A stretch of DNA of 30,378 bases from a virus (IMGVR_UViG_3300018416_000071:1-30378); one strand, 5' to 3'; shown: positions 7,221 to 16,339, numbered from the stretch's first letter. Program-made: numbers and translations. The notes: generated from the letters alone by a model not told the origin.

Positions 7221-8483
7221 TTACCCCACGAAGATCTTTAACGGCGTCTTGCTTACAATTGCGTCCGCGTTTTCAACCATTGCTTTATCGGTCTCTGCCA
7301 ATTTAGCATAAAGCATCTCATCAAGTTGCTTATTGAGTTCTTCACGTAAAGCTGTCTGCTCTGCAGATGCTTGAGACAAAAGGTCTGATGCATTAAGTTG
7401 GATGTTGTCTCCAGGAATTGGAACATTGCCTCCAAACTTTCCTCGGATTTGTCCGAGAGTCTCTTTTGAAAGAGCCAACGAGAATCGTCGAATCCATTGT
7501 TTACCAATTGAGTTAATGCTTTCGTAAGGAAGGTTCTCCATCGGCATTGTGTTCATGTTGTTGACACCATTGAGTCCGGAGTCATACTCTCCTTCTTCAA
7601 ATGCTTGGTTTCCGCCATCAATTGAGAATCTAAACCAAAAGGTCTTACATGTAACACTATCGGGCATTGGATATAATCTGAGCTTGTTGTCGATAATCTC
7701 GTAAGAATAATGAGATGTTCTCGTGTAAAGGTGGTCTTCATAAGCCATTGCTTGCAGCTTATTCTGCCACGCAGGGACGACTTCGAACGTAGAGCCATCA
7801 GCATACTGTCCGTAGTTGTGGAAGTTACCAACGACGTTTAAGCCACCATAGTAGCCATAAAATCTCCACATCTGTCGAGGAGTTACATAAAACATTTGAC
7901 GAATCTTAATTCTATATTTCTTATCTCCGTCTCCTATTGCATCTGCAAATGGAAGCGTAGGATCTGCAGCGGAAAGGTCTTCAACAATCTCTTGAAGATC
8001 GTAGTCTTGCTGTAGAGCGGTAATGTCAAATGATGCAGAATAGATTGGAGTAGTTCCACCCACAACTGATTCAGTTGAGAACTTGTCTGCGATCTTAAAT
8101 GCGTAGTCAAATTGAAACTTTGGATATTTTAAAGCAATGTTTTCACCATCAGTGAGTGCACCCTTCTCATCAAACGACCCTGTAGGAGAGCCTAGGGCGC
8201 TTCCTAAGGCGTTTCTAGCTTGGTGAAGGTTAACTATGTAAGAATACTCTAAACATGCTTCCTCGTAGTGGTTATAGACGTTCTTGGCGGTCAATTCGAT
8301 GTCTAAGACATCTCCACCAAGTCGCTTGTGAGTATAGGCTACTTGAGAAGCAGCACCAGATAAAAATGCGTCAGTTGAGTAGAAACCAATCGCTAGTGTT
8401 GATACAACATCTGCTTCAACTCCATCTTCTGGTAATGTGATGGCCGATGTCGTTGATGCCGGTGTTAATGTTGGGAATGCCAT
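7221..8483 (-). CDS. gp13: Neck protein gp13
   Basis: This 420-residue protein has a helical first part with a YNHYEEACLEYSYIVN segment. A long middle follows (TPRQMWRFYGYYGG), then SYEIIDNKLRLYPMPDSVTC and FWFRFSID strands. This matches the T4 gp13 neck-protein pattern, although it is longer than T4 gp13 (309). It forms the collar on the portal together with gp14. The gene follows a terminator, carries its own candidate promoter and a GGAGG, and heads the gp13-gp14-gp15 run. The C-terminal 100 residues form acidic helices rich in Ala, Glu and Leu. Confidence 0.82.
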   Translation of the reverse strand: MAFPTLTPASTTSAITLPEDGVEADVVSTLAIGFYSTDAFLSGAASQVAYTHKRLGGDVLDIELTAKNVYNHYEEACLEYSYIVNLHQARNALGSALGSPTGSFDEKGALTDGENIALKYPKFQFDYAFKIADKFSTESVVGGTTPIYSASFDITALQQDYDLQEIVEDLSAADPTLPFADAIGDGDKKYRIKIRQMFYVTPRQMWRFYGYYGGLNVVGNFHNYGQYADGSTFEVVPAWQNKLQAMAYEDHLYTRTSHYSYEIIDNKLRLYPMPDSVTCKTFWFRFSIDGGNQAFEEGEYDSGLNGVNNMNTMPMENLPYESINSIGKQWIRRFSLALSKETLGQIRGKFGGNVPIPGDNIQLNASDLLSQASAEQTALREELNKQLDEMLYAKLAETDKAMVENADAIVSKTPLKIFVG

Positions 8484-8500
8484 AGTAAATCCTCCGTCTT

Positions 8501-8510
8501 ACTAAATAGT
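8501..8510 (-). promoter_or_regulatory. ACTATTTA-type candidate late promoter before gp13
   Basis: The coding strand reads TGACTATTTAGTAAG, ending 17 nt before the gp13 ATG and followed at once by GGAGG. It begins right where the U-rich tail of the terminator at 8526-8550 ends, so gp13 needs a new promoter here. Confidence 0.55.
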
Positions 8511-8550
8511 CAAAATAAAAGGAAACCCCCGAGCACCAAGTGTTCGAGGG
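8511..8550 (-). terminator. Rho-independent terminator between the Lys/Glu-rich gene and gp13
   Basis: On the minus strand CCCTCGAACAC pairs with GTGCTCGGGG around a TTG loop (one mismatch, one G-T pair). It is followed by TTTCCTTTTATTTTG. The hairpin stands 22 nt after the preceding stop codon. Confidence 0.75.
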
Positions 8551-8572
8551 AAAGGAGGTTAATGAAACAAAC

Positions 8573-8920
8573 TTAATCTTTTTTCTTTGAGGATTTTTTA
8601 GTTGACTTCTTCTTTGTTGTCTTGCGCTTTGCTTTCTTCTCTTTCACTTCTTCAACAGCTTCCAGCGCTTCTTCGATAACGTCTTCAGTCACCGCTTTGG
8701 CTTCCTCTGCAGCCTCTACAATTTCTTCTTTTACTTCTTCGATCTTCTCTGCGACCAATTCTGCTGCTTCCACAACTTCTTCTTTTACTTCAGTTGTAAC
8801 TTCAGCAATCTTTTCCATTACTTTTTCAGCAACTTCTTTTACTTGATTAGATCGTGCTTTTGCAGCAAGAGCTCGCTCTCTAATCATTCTTCTTTTCATC
8901 TTCTTTCTATTACTAGCCAT
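8573..8920 (-). CDS. Lys/Glu/Ala-rich helical protein with basic tail, unknown function
   Basis: This 115-residue protein is of very low complexity. It has a basic N-terminus (NRKKMKRRMIRERALAAKAR), then about 60 residues of EV/EA/EK repeats that should form one long amphipathic helix, and ends in a Lys/Ser/Thr tail (TTKKKSTKKSSKKKD) like that of histone H1. I do not recognise a family. It follows a small decoration-like gene by 17 nt, has a TAGGAG site and ends at a terminator. The charge pattern suits an internal head or DNA-associated protein, but this is inference from composition only. Such sequences also arise as linkers. Confidence 0.65.
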   Translation of the reverse strand: MASNRKKMKRRMIRERALAAKARSNQVKEVAEKVMEKIAEVTTEVKEEVVEAAELVAEKIEEVKEEIVEAAEEAKAVTEDVIEEALEAVEEVKEKKAKRKTTKKKSTKKSSKKKD

Positions 8921-8937
8921 GTTATTCTCCTAATTTT

Positions 8938-9345
8938 TTAAACTGATTGTGACCACGTCACGCCGTGAGTCATTGCTTGAACATACCACTTGTCTCCATC
9001 GCAAATCAAATCGATATAAGATCCAGCAGTTGCACCAGCGGGCAGTGTCAGTGTTGTTTCGCCACCATCGCCAAGTGACACAATGCCGACTCCGCTATCA
9101 TCGTAGATTGCAACACCTTCCATTGCTGGTAGAATTAAATTTACATCATAAGATGAATCATCAGCTAAGATGATTTTCATGTAAGATCCTTTATCGGCGT
9201 AGTTAACTGTAAGATCGACGACTGCAGTATCAGCAGTTACAAATAAACAATAGCCGGTAAGCTTGCTTGAGATTTGTGATGAAGCCGAGATGTTCTTTGT
9301 AAGCCATCGAGCAGCGTTAAATGGTGTTCTTGCGATTTTAGCCAT
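8938..9345 (-). CDS. Small beta-rich virion module (decoration-like), plain version
   Basis: This 135-residue protein has alternating hydrophobic strands and ends with a GSYIDLICDGDKWYVQAMTHG segment. The pattern of a Gly, a hydrophobic strand, a short turn, an aromatic pair and ATHG or MTHG is also present near residue 130 of the 1253-residue protein upstream (DGCFIQTLSNGNNWFI...THG). The two therefore share a module, and this is the version without added domains. Related short domains occur in virion surface and fibre proteins of marine phages, so a capsid-surface or fibre-base role is likely but unproven. It has its own candidate promoter (9366-9375) and an AAGGAAC site. Confidence 0.65.
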   Translation of the reverse strand: MAKIARTPFNAARWLTKNISASSQISSKLTGYCLFVTADTAVVDLTVNYADKGSYMKIILADDSSYDVNLILPAMEGVAIYDDSGVGIVSLGDGGETTLTLPAGATAGSYIDLICDGDKWYVQAMTHGVTWSQSV

Positions 9346-9365
9346 TGTTTTGAGTTCCTTTTGTT

Positions 9366-9375
9366 ATTAAATAGT
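9366..9375 (-). promoter_or_regulatory. ACTATTTA-type candidate late promoter
   Basis: The coding strand reads AAACTATTTAATAAC, ending 20 nt before the ATG at 9345, in the short gap after the giant Ig/LamG gene. No hairpin terminator is visible between the two genes. Confidence 0.45.
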
Positions 9376-9392
9376 TTGTTTATGTATTTTCT

Positions 9393-12300
9393 CTACACAT
9401 CTCTAATGGATGTCTGTCTTGTTGAGTCTGCGAAAAGAGTTGTGGCTTGGGATGCATCTATGGTCAAATTCTCTGCTATCTCAACTGAATCAATGTAGAC
9501 ATTCTTATCAACCGTATTGGACCCATCGTTTGATGCCCCAAGCGTAAAGGTCGCGGATGAATCGTTCGGAGAACCTATCAGGGATTCGGTCAACTGGTTT
9601 GAGACAGAAAAGCCTGCTACACCGGCACTGTAAACTCCATCAAGGAAAACTAAAATATCACTTCCATCGAAGACTGCCACTATGTGTCTCCAAGAGTCGA
9701 TAGCGAAGGAGGCTGCTGACTCTCCGGAATTTCCATTAAGGTTTTTGGTTCTCCAAGCACCGTTATAGTAGTAGCTAAGCTGAATGGTATAGAAATTTGT
9801 GCTTGATCTCTTAACCAAAAGTTGAACTCCATCTGTTCCAGATGTCTCTCTAGAGGAAAATAGTCTCATGGTGGTGAGGTTGTTGGAAGTAAAATGCTCT
9901 TTTGGATTGAACCATAGAGAAATAGTCATGGAAGTGTAGCTAAAAGATCCACCACTATAGGTCACATAGTCACTCCAATCTCCTTGTGCATAACCTGCTG
10001 TCGTCGCTCCTGGAGGAAAGTTTCTAAATATGATGTTACCGGAATCATCAAACAAATCAGCATCGGCTGTCACCGCTAATGCCCCAGCATTATCTTCTAT
10101 AAATGCGTCTGCCGCATTTGGTAGCGCTGCTGCGGTTGCAATAGTCATCAGTCGATCGCTTTGATTATAAATGGCTGCAACTTGTGATTCTGTCAAGGCT
10201 GTCCCAGAAGCAATTTGCCACGAATCAGAAGAGTGATTAAGAGAGTTTCCACCAACGGCATCTCCAGAGGTGTATCCTCCGAGTGCAAAATCTTTGGTTG
10301 CATTCGTCATCTTCATGAGATTACCGGTTAAGTTCAAATCTTCTTGTACCTTTTCTCCATTTACAAACATCTTTAAATCATGATTTGAACCATTTGCAGA
10401 ATATGTTACGGCAAGGTGATACCACTCACCCACATTCAGCGCACTGGTGCTAGGGGAGTTTTTGTATTGAGTTCCGCTAAAAAAGATGCTTCGAAACTCA
10501 AGAAATCCACCATTGTCGCGAACAGCCAGTTTAAATTCAGTACCAGTGCCTCGGCTGTGCCCACCAATGTAGTACCAATTATCGGCCCACGTCTCATCAG
10601 GTTTAAACCAAAAAGAAACAGTAAGTTCTTCCTCAACTCGAGTACCATCTGGATTAAAAGCAACAATGCTTTCATCTTCTAAATTGAAATTCGCACCATG
10701 TACTCCACCAACGCCGACTTTGTTTCTAGAGAATATGCCTGAAGAGATAGTTGCATTACCATGTAGGATAATGCTGCTTAAGTCTTCTAAGAAGCTAGCG
10801 GCTGCTACAACCTCCACTGTTCTCGTGACCGTAACGGCATCATTATTAGAAGAATCGCTAACGTCATACCTAATAGTGTAAACCCCAGGCGCAGTGGTTG
10901 AATCCAAAACAGCAGTAACGTCAGAAGCATCTACAATTGTGGTGACTATATCGGAAGTGATATCTCCATCAACATCATCTTCGGCAGTGGCTCCCGCATC
11001 TGAATAACTTCCGCCTTCTTCAAAGGATTCTGATGCATTACCCAATAGAGTAATTACCGGAATAACTGTGTCTGGTGCTGCAGCAATGGTTACTTGACTC
11101 GTTTCTTGGCTTGGGCTTGATTCTTCATCTTCTGAATTGACCGTTGTTGCATGGAATGTGTAATCATCTGCACTCAAAGTCAAAGGCGCACTAAACACAC
11201 CAGAATTGACGGGGAACTCAACATCTGTGCCACTTTCTTGGTAAACTGTTTCGAGTCCATTACCATCTGTGACGTAAATCTTAACAACAAGGTTGTCTGC
11301 ATAAGTTCCAGAAACAACTCCGGAAATCGTTGCTGTTCCAACACCTGTTGCGACTGTTAAATCTTCTGGGACAATGACTTCGGTTGAGACGTTCACTGTT
11401 CTTGTTGTGGTTGCAGAGTTGCTAGCAGCATCAGTAGCAGTGTAAGTAACTGTCTTTGCACCTTCGGTTGCATCAACTTGAGTCGACCAATCAGAAGTGA
11501 CAGTTGCTGAAGAGAAATCTGTTGCTGTTGGAATGTTGTCATTGTTTGTTCCGATATTTCCAAGATAGATCGTTAGAGCTCCCAAAGGTGTTCCGCTGAT
11601 TACTGGATCTACACGATCGATCAATAGAGTTTTTGTAATTGATGGAGAAGGGCTGTTAGAGTTAGCTTGAGAAGCCTCGACTGTAAGAGATGAGTTTGAT
11701 TCATCTGCAACATTGATTGTTGCTGACCAATCGGCACCCACATATGTAGGTCCGCTTTGAGGTGTAACAGTTTGATTTCCAGATTTGATTACAATAGTTG
11801 AACCTGCATCTGTTGTTCCTGAGATTTGAATTGGGTTTGTTTGGTTTGACCATGTGTTTGCAGGAGCATTATCAATCGCCAAAGTTGGCCTAGTAAGAGT
11901 TGGAGGAGAATAAACAACGCTCGTTGGATCTGATTCTTCGCTGATATTGTTTTGCGCATCGGTTGCTTGAGCCGTGATGTTAAATGTTTGAAGGAATGTG
12001 AAGGTCTTGGTAAACGTCCATGTTCCTCCTGTCGCAGTAACGGTCCCTTGAGAGGCACCATCAAAGAAAATTTCAACTGTTGATCCGTCTTCGGCATTTC
12101 CTGTTGCTGTGAAGTCGTTGATGTTCACTGCATCGAAAGTAGCTGATGCAATCGTTGGTTTGGCAGGTGCGATTGTGTCCTCGACAACTCCGCTCACCGT
12201 TCTTGTGTAAGGTGTGCCGTTATGTGTAAAGCTGTAAACAATGTCAAACGTTGCTCCGTGAGCAAGACCTGTGTTGTATTGTGAATTGTCAATGTTGAAT

Positions 12301-13154
12301 GGAGTGATTGCAACATTGTTAGTATCTATGGCTGATGCTCCGATTGAGAAATCATAAGCCTCTCCACGCTCTACTGTAAAGCTCGTAGGTGTTGTGAAAC
12401 TAAGAACTCCATCGTCACTGGCAAACTCTTGATCTATTGCGGCTTCTCCGACTGATGGTGTGAAGGTGAAAGTGTAGTCTTCATTTTCTAAATCTGTGAT
12501 TTCATTCGTGCTCCACGTTCCATCTTCTCCCACAACTACTGAAATGTCATCGACAAATCCTGATCCTTCAGAGATGACAATTGTTGCTCCTGGCTCTGCA
12601 TCACCTGAGAAGATGATTGAGTGTCGTGCTTCAAAGTTTGCTTCTGGTGAGAAAGTTGTATTTGTTTGAATAGGATTTAAAGTTACAGGTGCTGAAATCT
12701 GAGTGGTGCTCGACGACGGCGGTGCTGCATCGTCATTGCCATCTTGGCCAATTCCTAATGTTCCATGGGTCGCAACAGACCAAATAAACCAGTTGTTTCC
12801 GTTTGATAATGTTTGAATGAAGCAACCATCTTTGACATCGCTTCCCATTTCGAATGATGTTGTTCCTTGAGGCACTGGAGTGATAGATAAGGTTCCACCA
12901 ATGTGATTCAAGGTTAGACCTTTAAGCGATGCTCCGCCTGATGTTTTGAGAGTAATGGCGCCTGCCATCTCGTCTGTATTGATGATGTTGTAGGTGTAAG
13001 TAGCAGATAGACTTGGAAGTTGAACAAACAAATCATCGGATCCGATTGGAATTATAGTCTCTCCAAAATTTTGGTTTGGAACCAATCTCTTGTTTGATCT
13101 AGTTTTAGAAACAAGATTCTTAAATGATTTATTAGTTGCTTTTGTGGCTTTCAT
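9393..13154 (-). CDS. Giant Ig-like and LamG multidomain virion surface protein
   Basis: This 1253-residue protein begins with a beta module like the small protein next to it (about residues 1-140) and a Pro/Ser linker. A string of bacterial Ig-like domains follows (about 150-690), including one of the HYR type (SNSATTTRTVNV near 580). A further domain of the DUF5011 type comes next (PVITLLGNASESFEEGGSYS and DDVDGDITSD, about 695-785). Two LamG/concanavalin-like domains end the protein (about 800-1015 and 1045-1250). The first LamG holds LKMFVNGEKVQEDLNLTGNL and FALGGY, close to the second LamG of the gene at 16481-18322. Ig and LamG domains usually bind surface glycans, so this is likely an adhesive fibre on head or tail. 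No enzymatic motif is visible. It sits between gp23 and the neck genes, behind a terminator and its own candidate promoter. Confidence 0.8.
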   Translation of the reverse strand: MKATKATNKSFKNLVSKTRSNKRLVPNQNFGETIIPIGSDDLFVQLPSLSATYTYNIINTDEMAGAITLKTSGGASLKGLTLNHIGGTLSITPVPQGTTSFEMGSDVKDGCFIQTLSNGNNWFIWSVATHGTLGIGQDGNDDAAPPSSSTTQISAPVTLNPIQTNTTFSPEANFEARHSIIFSGDAEPGATIVISEGSGFVDDISVVVGEDGTWSTNEITDLENEDYTFTFTPSVGEAAIDQEFASDDGVLSFTTPTSFTVERGEAYDFSIGASAIDTNNVAITPFNIDNSQYNTGLAHGATFDIVYSFTHNGTPYTRTVSGVVEDTIAPAKPTIASATFDAVNINDFTATGNAEDGSTVEIFFDGASQGTVTATGGTWTFTKTFTFLQTFNITAQATDAQNNISEESDPTSVVYSPPTLTRPTLAIDNAPANTWSNQTNPIQISGTTDAGSTIVIKSGNQTVTPQSGPTYVGADWSATINVADESNSSLTVEASQANSNSPSPSITKTLLIDRVDPVISGTPLGALTIYLGNIGTNNDNIPTATDFSSATVTSDWSTQVDATEGAKTVTYTATDAASNSATTTRTVNVSTEVIVPEDLTVATGVGTATISGVVSGTYADNLVVKIYVTDGNGLETVYQESGTDVEFPVNSGVFSAPLTLSADDYTFHATTVNSEDEESSPSQETSQVTIAAAPDTVIPVITLLGNASESFEEGGSYSDAGATAEDDVDGDITSDIVTTIVDASDVTAVLDSTTAPGVYTIRYDVSDSSNNDAVTVTRTVEVVAAASFLEDLSSIILHGNATISSGIFSRNKVGVGGVHGANFNLEDESIVAFNPDGTRVEEELTVSFWFKPDETWADNWYYIGGHSRGTGTEFKLAVRDNGGFLEFRSIFFSGTQYKNSPSTSALNVGEWYHLAVTYSANGSNHDLKMFVNGEKVQEDLNLTGNLMKMTNATKDFALGGYTSGDAVGGNSLNHSSDSWQIASGTALTESQVAAIYNQSDRLMTIATAAALPNAADAFIEDNAGALAVTADADLFDDSGNIIFRNFPPGATTAGYAQGDWSDYVTYSGGSFSYTSMTISLWFNPKEHFTSNNLTTMRLFSSRETSGTDGVQLLVKRSSTNFYTIQLSYYYNGAWRTKNLNGNSGESAASFAIDSWRHIVAVFDGSDILVFLDGVYSAGVAGFSVSNQLTESLIGSPNDSSATFTLGASNDGSNTVDKNVYIDSVEIAENLTIDASQATTLFADSTRQTSIRDV

Positions 13155-13181
13155 TGATGTGCTCCAATTGTTTTTGTTCTC

Positions 13182-13191
13182 AATAAATAGT
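13182..13191 (-). promoter_or_regulatory. ACTATTTA-type candidate late promoter before the Ig/LamG gene
   Basis: The coding strand reads CTACTATTTATTGAG, ending 27 nt before the ATG at 13154 and lying about 20 nt beyond the U-tract of the gp23 terminator. Confidence 0.5.
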
Positions 13192-13210
13192 AGTCTTACC
13201 TCTTAAAAAC

Positions 13211-13243
13211 AAAAAAACCCCAACTCCGAAGAGAAGGGGTTTT
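13211..13243 (-). terminator. Strong terminator after the major capsid gene
   Basis: AAAACCCC (13236-13243 read on the minus strand) pairs with GGGGTTTT (13214-13221), with an inner CTC/GAG pair closing a TTCG tetraloop, followed by TTTTTTTG. The structure is symmetric and could work on both strands. It lies just after the gp23 stop, as expected for the most expressed gene. Confidence 0.85.
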
Positions 13244-13265
13244 GTATTTCCTTTGTGGAAAAGGC

Positions 13266-15146
13266 TTATTCTGCGCCTTGGCCACCAAGAAGATCACGAA
13301 CGACAACCAATCCGTACATATCCGGACGAACCATCTTCTTTCCGTAACGTGTCATAACACCTTTACGAGGAACGAAGTCTTCAGGTCCAAAGATAGTTGG
13401 AGTTGTTTGCAATGGCACGTAAGGAGCGTAAACATATCCACTTTCCAAGAAAGAAGAACCTTTACGACCAACCAAGATTGCGTTACGTGGGAAGTAAGGA
13501 TCAACGATAACGTCGAACTTACGGTTCAAAGAACCAACCTTAACTGCGCCGATGTCGCCTTTGTCAGCGTCAGCAGTGATGTTTGCACGGAAACCAGCAG
13601 TAAACTCAAGAATGTTTGCAACTTCAGGTGAAACAACGCAGAAGTTAGCACCGCCACGCAAAGTCTTACGATGGATTTGTGCAGAAACGTCGTTGATAGT
13701 TTCGATCAAAGTTTCATACCATTCTGAAACAGTACCAGTGAAGTCAGGGGCAGTTGTGCTAGCTCCAACTTCAGCACCAGTCAAACGGTTTACAAACATT
13801 CCAGGTGAACGAGACCAGTAGAAAGTTCCAGCAGTTGCGCCGTTAACCAAGTCAGACAAGATTTCACGGTCGATTTCAAGAGCAATTTGCTCAGAAAGGA
13901 TAGAGGTCAATTCTACTTCAGCATCCAAGTTGTGGTAAGCGTTCAAGTCTTGACCCAATTCTGGAGTCCACTTTGCTTTCAACTTCTTGGTTACCGCTGT
14001 GATTGCGATTGAGTCAACTTTGATGTCGATCTCTGGGATCTCACCTGTCCCTTCGAGTGCCCAATTGGCTCCACCAGCTATTGAGCCAGCACCACCAGTC
14101 GCACTATTATCAATAGTATCTTCAGTTGGATAAGAAGCTTTAGCAACTTTTTCAACACCATCCGTATTGCTGATTGCAGCAGCCGCTAAGTCAATTCGAC
14201 CCAATGTTGTAATATCTGTTGTTCCAACGTAGATAAATGTGAACTTATCAGTTGCACGATCATATTTAGTTAAGCGTCGAACTTGCTTGAAGTTCAAAAC
14301 ACCATCTGAGTCTGAATTGGAAACAGGTGTCCCTGCAGCATTAAAGGTTGCAATTGGAGCGTGAAGTTGAGACAATTGTTGCATGTTGATTCTATCTGCA
14401 GCGGTTTCAACATCAGATTTAGCCAAAGTCAAAGCCAAGAAGTATGCAGTTTGGCCAGCATTTGCATCAGTTTCTGCGATTACGTCTGCGTCAAATTCAA
14501 TAAGTTTCAACAAATCGCTTGTAGGACCAGCAGGGTCTGTTGTCAACAAAGCAGTTGCAGAACCATCAAGTGGTCCAGACTGAACGTCGTTCAAGACAAC
14601 GTAATTTGTGGTAGCAACTAGTTGTGTCGTGTTGAAAGAACCAGTTGGTGAAGAATAAGCAGCTGCAAAACCATATGGTTGCTTGTCTAAAGAGTTAGAG
14701 TTCAATTGAACACCACCAGTTACTTCAGAACCAACAATCCCTTGACCGTAGATTGAATCGTCAGAGTTTTGACCCAAACGAGCTTCAGCTTCACGACCAC
14801 CTAATTCTGATCCGAATGTGAAATCCATGAAGAAGATCAAACCAGAAGGCAAAGACATTGGTTGTACAGAAACCAAATCGTTTGCAATCAATCCAGCGAA
14901 TACACGACGGACGATTGGGAAAGCAACAGCAGCGAAACCTTCAACGTCGCCACCAGCCATAGTGTTAGACTCACGCAATAATTCGCGAGCTTGGTTTTCC
15001 AAAAGACGAGCCATGCCAGCCTTCTGTTCGTCGTTAGACAAGCCTTCCAAAAGACCAGTCTGTGACCATTTATTCAAAAGTGATGCACCTTCTTGTTGCA
15101 TGTTGCGGTGTACCATCCCTTCTGTAAGAGTTTCAATAATAGACAT
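13266..15146 (-). CDS. gp23: Major capsid protein gp23
   Basis: This 626-residue protein is the T4-type major head protein. Diagnostic parts are the N-terminal helical propeptide, FPIVRRVFAGLIANDLVSVQ and PMSLPSGLIFFMDFTFG (about residues 76-112). The core KKLKAKWTPELGQDLNAYHN follows, with ILSEQIALEIDREIL, and the C-terminal part is GAVKVGSLNRKFDVIVDPYF. An LRE|S site (E59/S60) aligns with the T4 gp23 maturation cut (after E65) and fits the LxE rule of the gp21 protease. The protein is about 100 residues longer than T4 gp23 (521), and most of the extra sequence lies at roughly 115-330. It forms the hexameric shell lattice. It follows gp22 by 20 nt with an AAGGAG site and ends at a strong terminator. 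Confidence 0.96.
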   Translation of the reverse strand: MSIIETLTEGMVHRNMQQEGASLLNKWSQTGLLEGLSNDEQKAGMARLLENQARELLRESNTMAGGDVEGFAAVAFPIVRRVFAGLIANDLVSVQPMSLPSGLIFFMDFTFGSELGGREAEARLGQNSDDSIYGQGIVGSEVTGGVQLNSNSLDKQPYGFAAAYSSPTGSFNTTQLVATTNYVVLNDVQSGPLDGSATALLTTDPAGPTSDLLKLIEFDADVIAETDANAGQTAYFLALTLAKSDVETAADRINMQQLSQLHAPIATFNAAGTPVSNSDSDGVLNFKQVRRLTKYDRATDKFTFIYVGTTDITTLGRIDLAAAAISNTDGVEKVAKASYPTEDTIDNSATGGAGSIAGGANWALEGTGEIPEIDIKVDSIAITAVTKKLKAKWTPELGQDLNAYHNLDAEVELTSILSEQIALEIDREILSDLVNGATAGTFYWSRSPGMFVNRLTGAEVGASTTAPDFTGTVSEWYETLIETINDVSAQIHRKTLRGGANFCVVSPEVANILEFTAGFRANITADADKGDIGAVKVGSLNRKFDVIVDPYFPRNAILVGRKGSSFLESGYVYAPYVPLQTTPTIFGPEDFVPRKGVMTRYGKKMVRPDMYGLVVVRDLLGGQGAE

Positions 15147-15166
15147 TTTATTTCTCCTTAAAGTTA

Positions 15167-16339
15167 TTATTTTATGCCTGCAAGCTTTTGCATTTTCTCC
15201 AAAAATGGATCTTTGCTTTGCTTGTTTTCGTTAATGTTTTGTCTCGAATTCAACATAGAACTTAAGTTCGATCTTCGGTTGACTGTCTCGCTAAGTGATT
15301 GTGGACCTTTCTTGCTGTTAGGCGTTGATCCCACTGTAGCTTTGAGTGTCTCGTGAAGTTGTTTAGCTTCCTTCGTAGACTCCGCGTTTGCGATGGCATC
15401 GACAATTTTTGACTTTTGTCGCTCATTCAGGGAGGCATCACCCAGAGTGCGGTTCTGGTATAAAAGTTTTGCGTTGGACAATAAAGCCTCATCTAAATGT
15501 GTCTCGAGTTTTTCGAGCACATTTGCCATTGCTTCATTTTGCTTGGCGAGGGCTTCAATTGTCTCATATAATTCTGTTTGTTTTGATTCAGCTGAATCGT
15601 CTTCTTCTGAAGACTCTTCTTCTGATTCTTCTTCCAACTCTTGTTCGTCTCGTGCAAGTGCTAGATCCTTATTCTTTCTTGCTTCAACGTCCATTGGTCC
15701 TGGATGACCTGTTGGTCTGTAAATATCATCGTCATCGATGTGAAGCTCTTCTTCTAACATGTTGAGGATCTCATCAAGTTGCACATCTTCTTCGTTTATT
15801 TCTTTTCCTTCTTGGAGGGTTGCCAATAGGTCGTCAAGGCTTTCATCACCACCGGAGGTGTCATCACCCTCTGGTTCTGCTGCAAGGTCTCCTGCGGGCT
15901 CTGAGGGAGCATCAAGGCCACCAAGAGCATCATCGTCTGAGCCACCCAATGCTTCTTCTTCCTCTGCTGACATTTCAAACTCGCCGAGATCGAGATCGAT
16001 CATGCCGTCGCTTGTTTGAGGTAAAGAGTCAACAAGAGCATTGAACTTAACTGACATGTCGTCATAGCGAGAGTCCCAAGCTGGTGGTGCTTCTATTGTT
16101 GCACCTTCTTGTCCGCCTGCGAAAGATGCGGGCATTGCGTCTGCTTCTTCGTTTAGCTCTTCTTCTGCTTCTTGTATCATAGAGTTGGCTGCTGTGAGGT
16201 TTTTATTCTCCAGCATTACATCAACAGCTTCCTTAATTTGGTGAGTGTATTTTTCAATAACAGATTGCTCTGCATTTTTAATGGCTTGTTCTCGCAACGC
16301 AGCTGCGTCGGCAATCGCCTGCTCTAGCATGTTTGACAT
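15167..16339 (-). CDS. gp22: Prohead scaffold protein gp22
   Basis: This 390-residue protein, counted from the ATG at 16339 (MSNMLEQAIADAAALREQA), is strongly acidic and helical, with long Glu/Asp/Ser stretches (EELEEESEEESSEEDDSAES) and a basic C-terminal end (DPFLEKMQKLAGIK). It sits directly before gp23, the T4 position of the major scaffold gp22 (269 residues), and the N-terminal LEQAIADAAALREQAI helix and acidic centre suit that role. It fills the prohead and is degraded by gp21; several LxE or IxE tripeptides could be cut sites. The start at 16339 is chosen over a longer one because AGGAG precedes it by 6 nt and the candidate promoter lies inside the longer version. Confidence 0.85.
   Translation of the reverse strand: MSNMLEQAIADAAALREQAIKNAEQSVIEKYTHQIKEAVDVMLENKNLTAANSMIQEAEEELNEEADAMPASFAGGQEGATIEAPPAWDSRYDDMSVKFNALVDSLPQTSDGMIDLDLGEFEMSAEEEEALGGSDDDALGGLDAPSEPAGDLAAEPEGDDTSGGDESLDDLLATLQEGKEINEEDVQLDEILNMLEEELHIDDDDIYRPTGHPGPMDVEARKNKDLALARDEQELEEESEEESSEEDDSAESKQTELYETIEALAKQNEAMANVLEKLETHLDEALLSNAKLLYQNRTLGDASLNERQKSKIVDAIANAESTKEAKQLHETLKATVGSTPNSKKGPQSLSETVNRRSNLSSMLNSRQNINENKQSKDPFLEKMQKLAGIK

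Noticed and set aside
8622-8846. A plus-strand Ser/Thr/Ala-rich open frame
   Set aside because: It is the reverse image of the Lys/Glu/Ala-repeat gene and has no ribosome-binding site or neighbours on that strand; similar plus-strand frames across the window are rejected for the same reason.
9393-13154. The giant Ig protein as T4 Hoc
   Set aside because: T4 Hoc also has Ig-like domains, but this protein has no recognisable Hoc capsid-binding end and adds LamG domains and a different N-terminal module.
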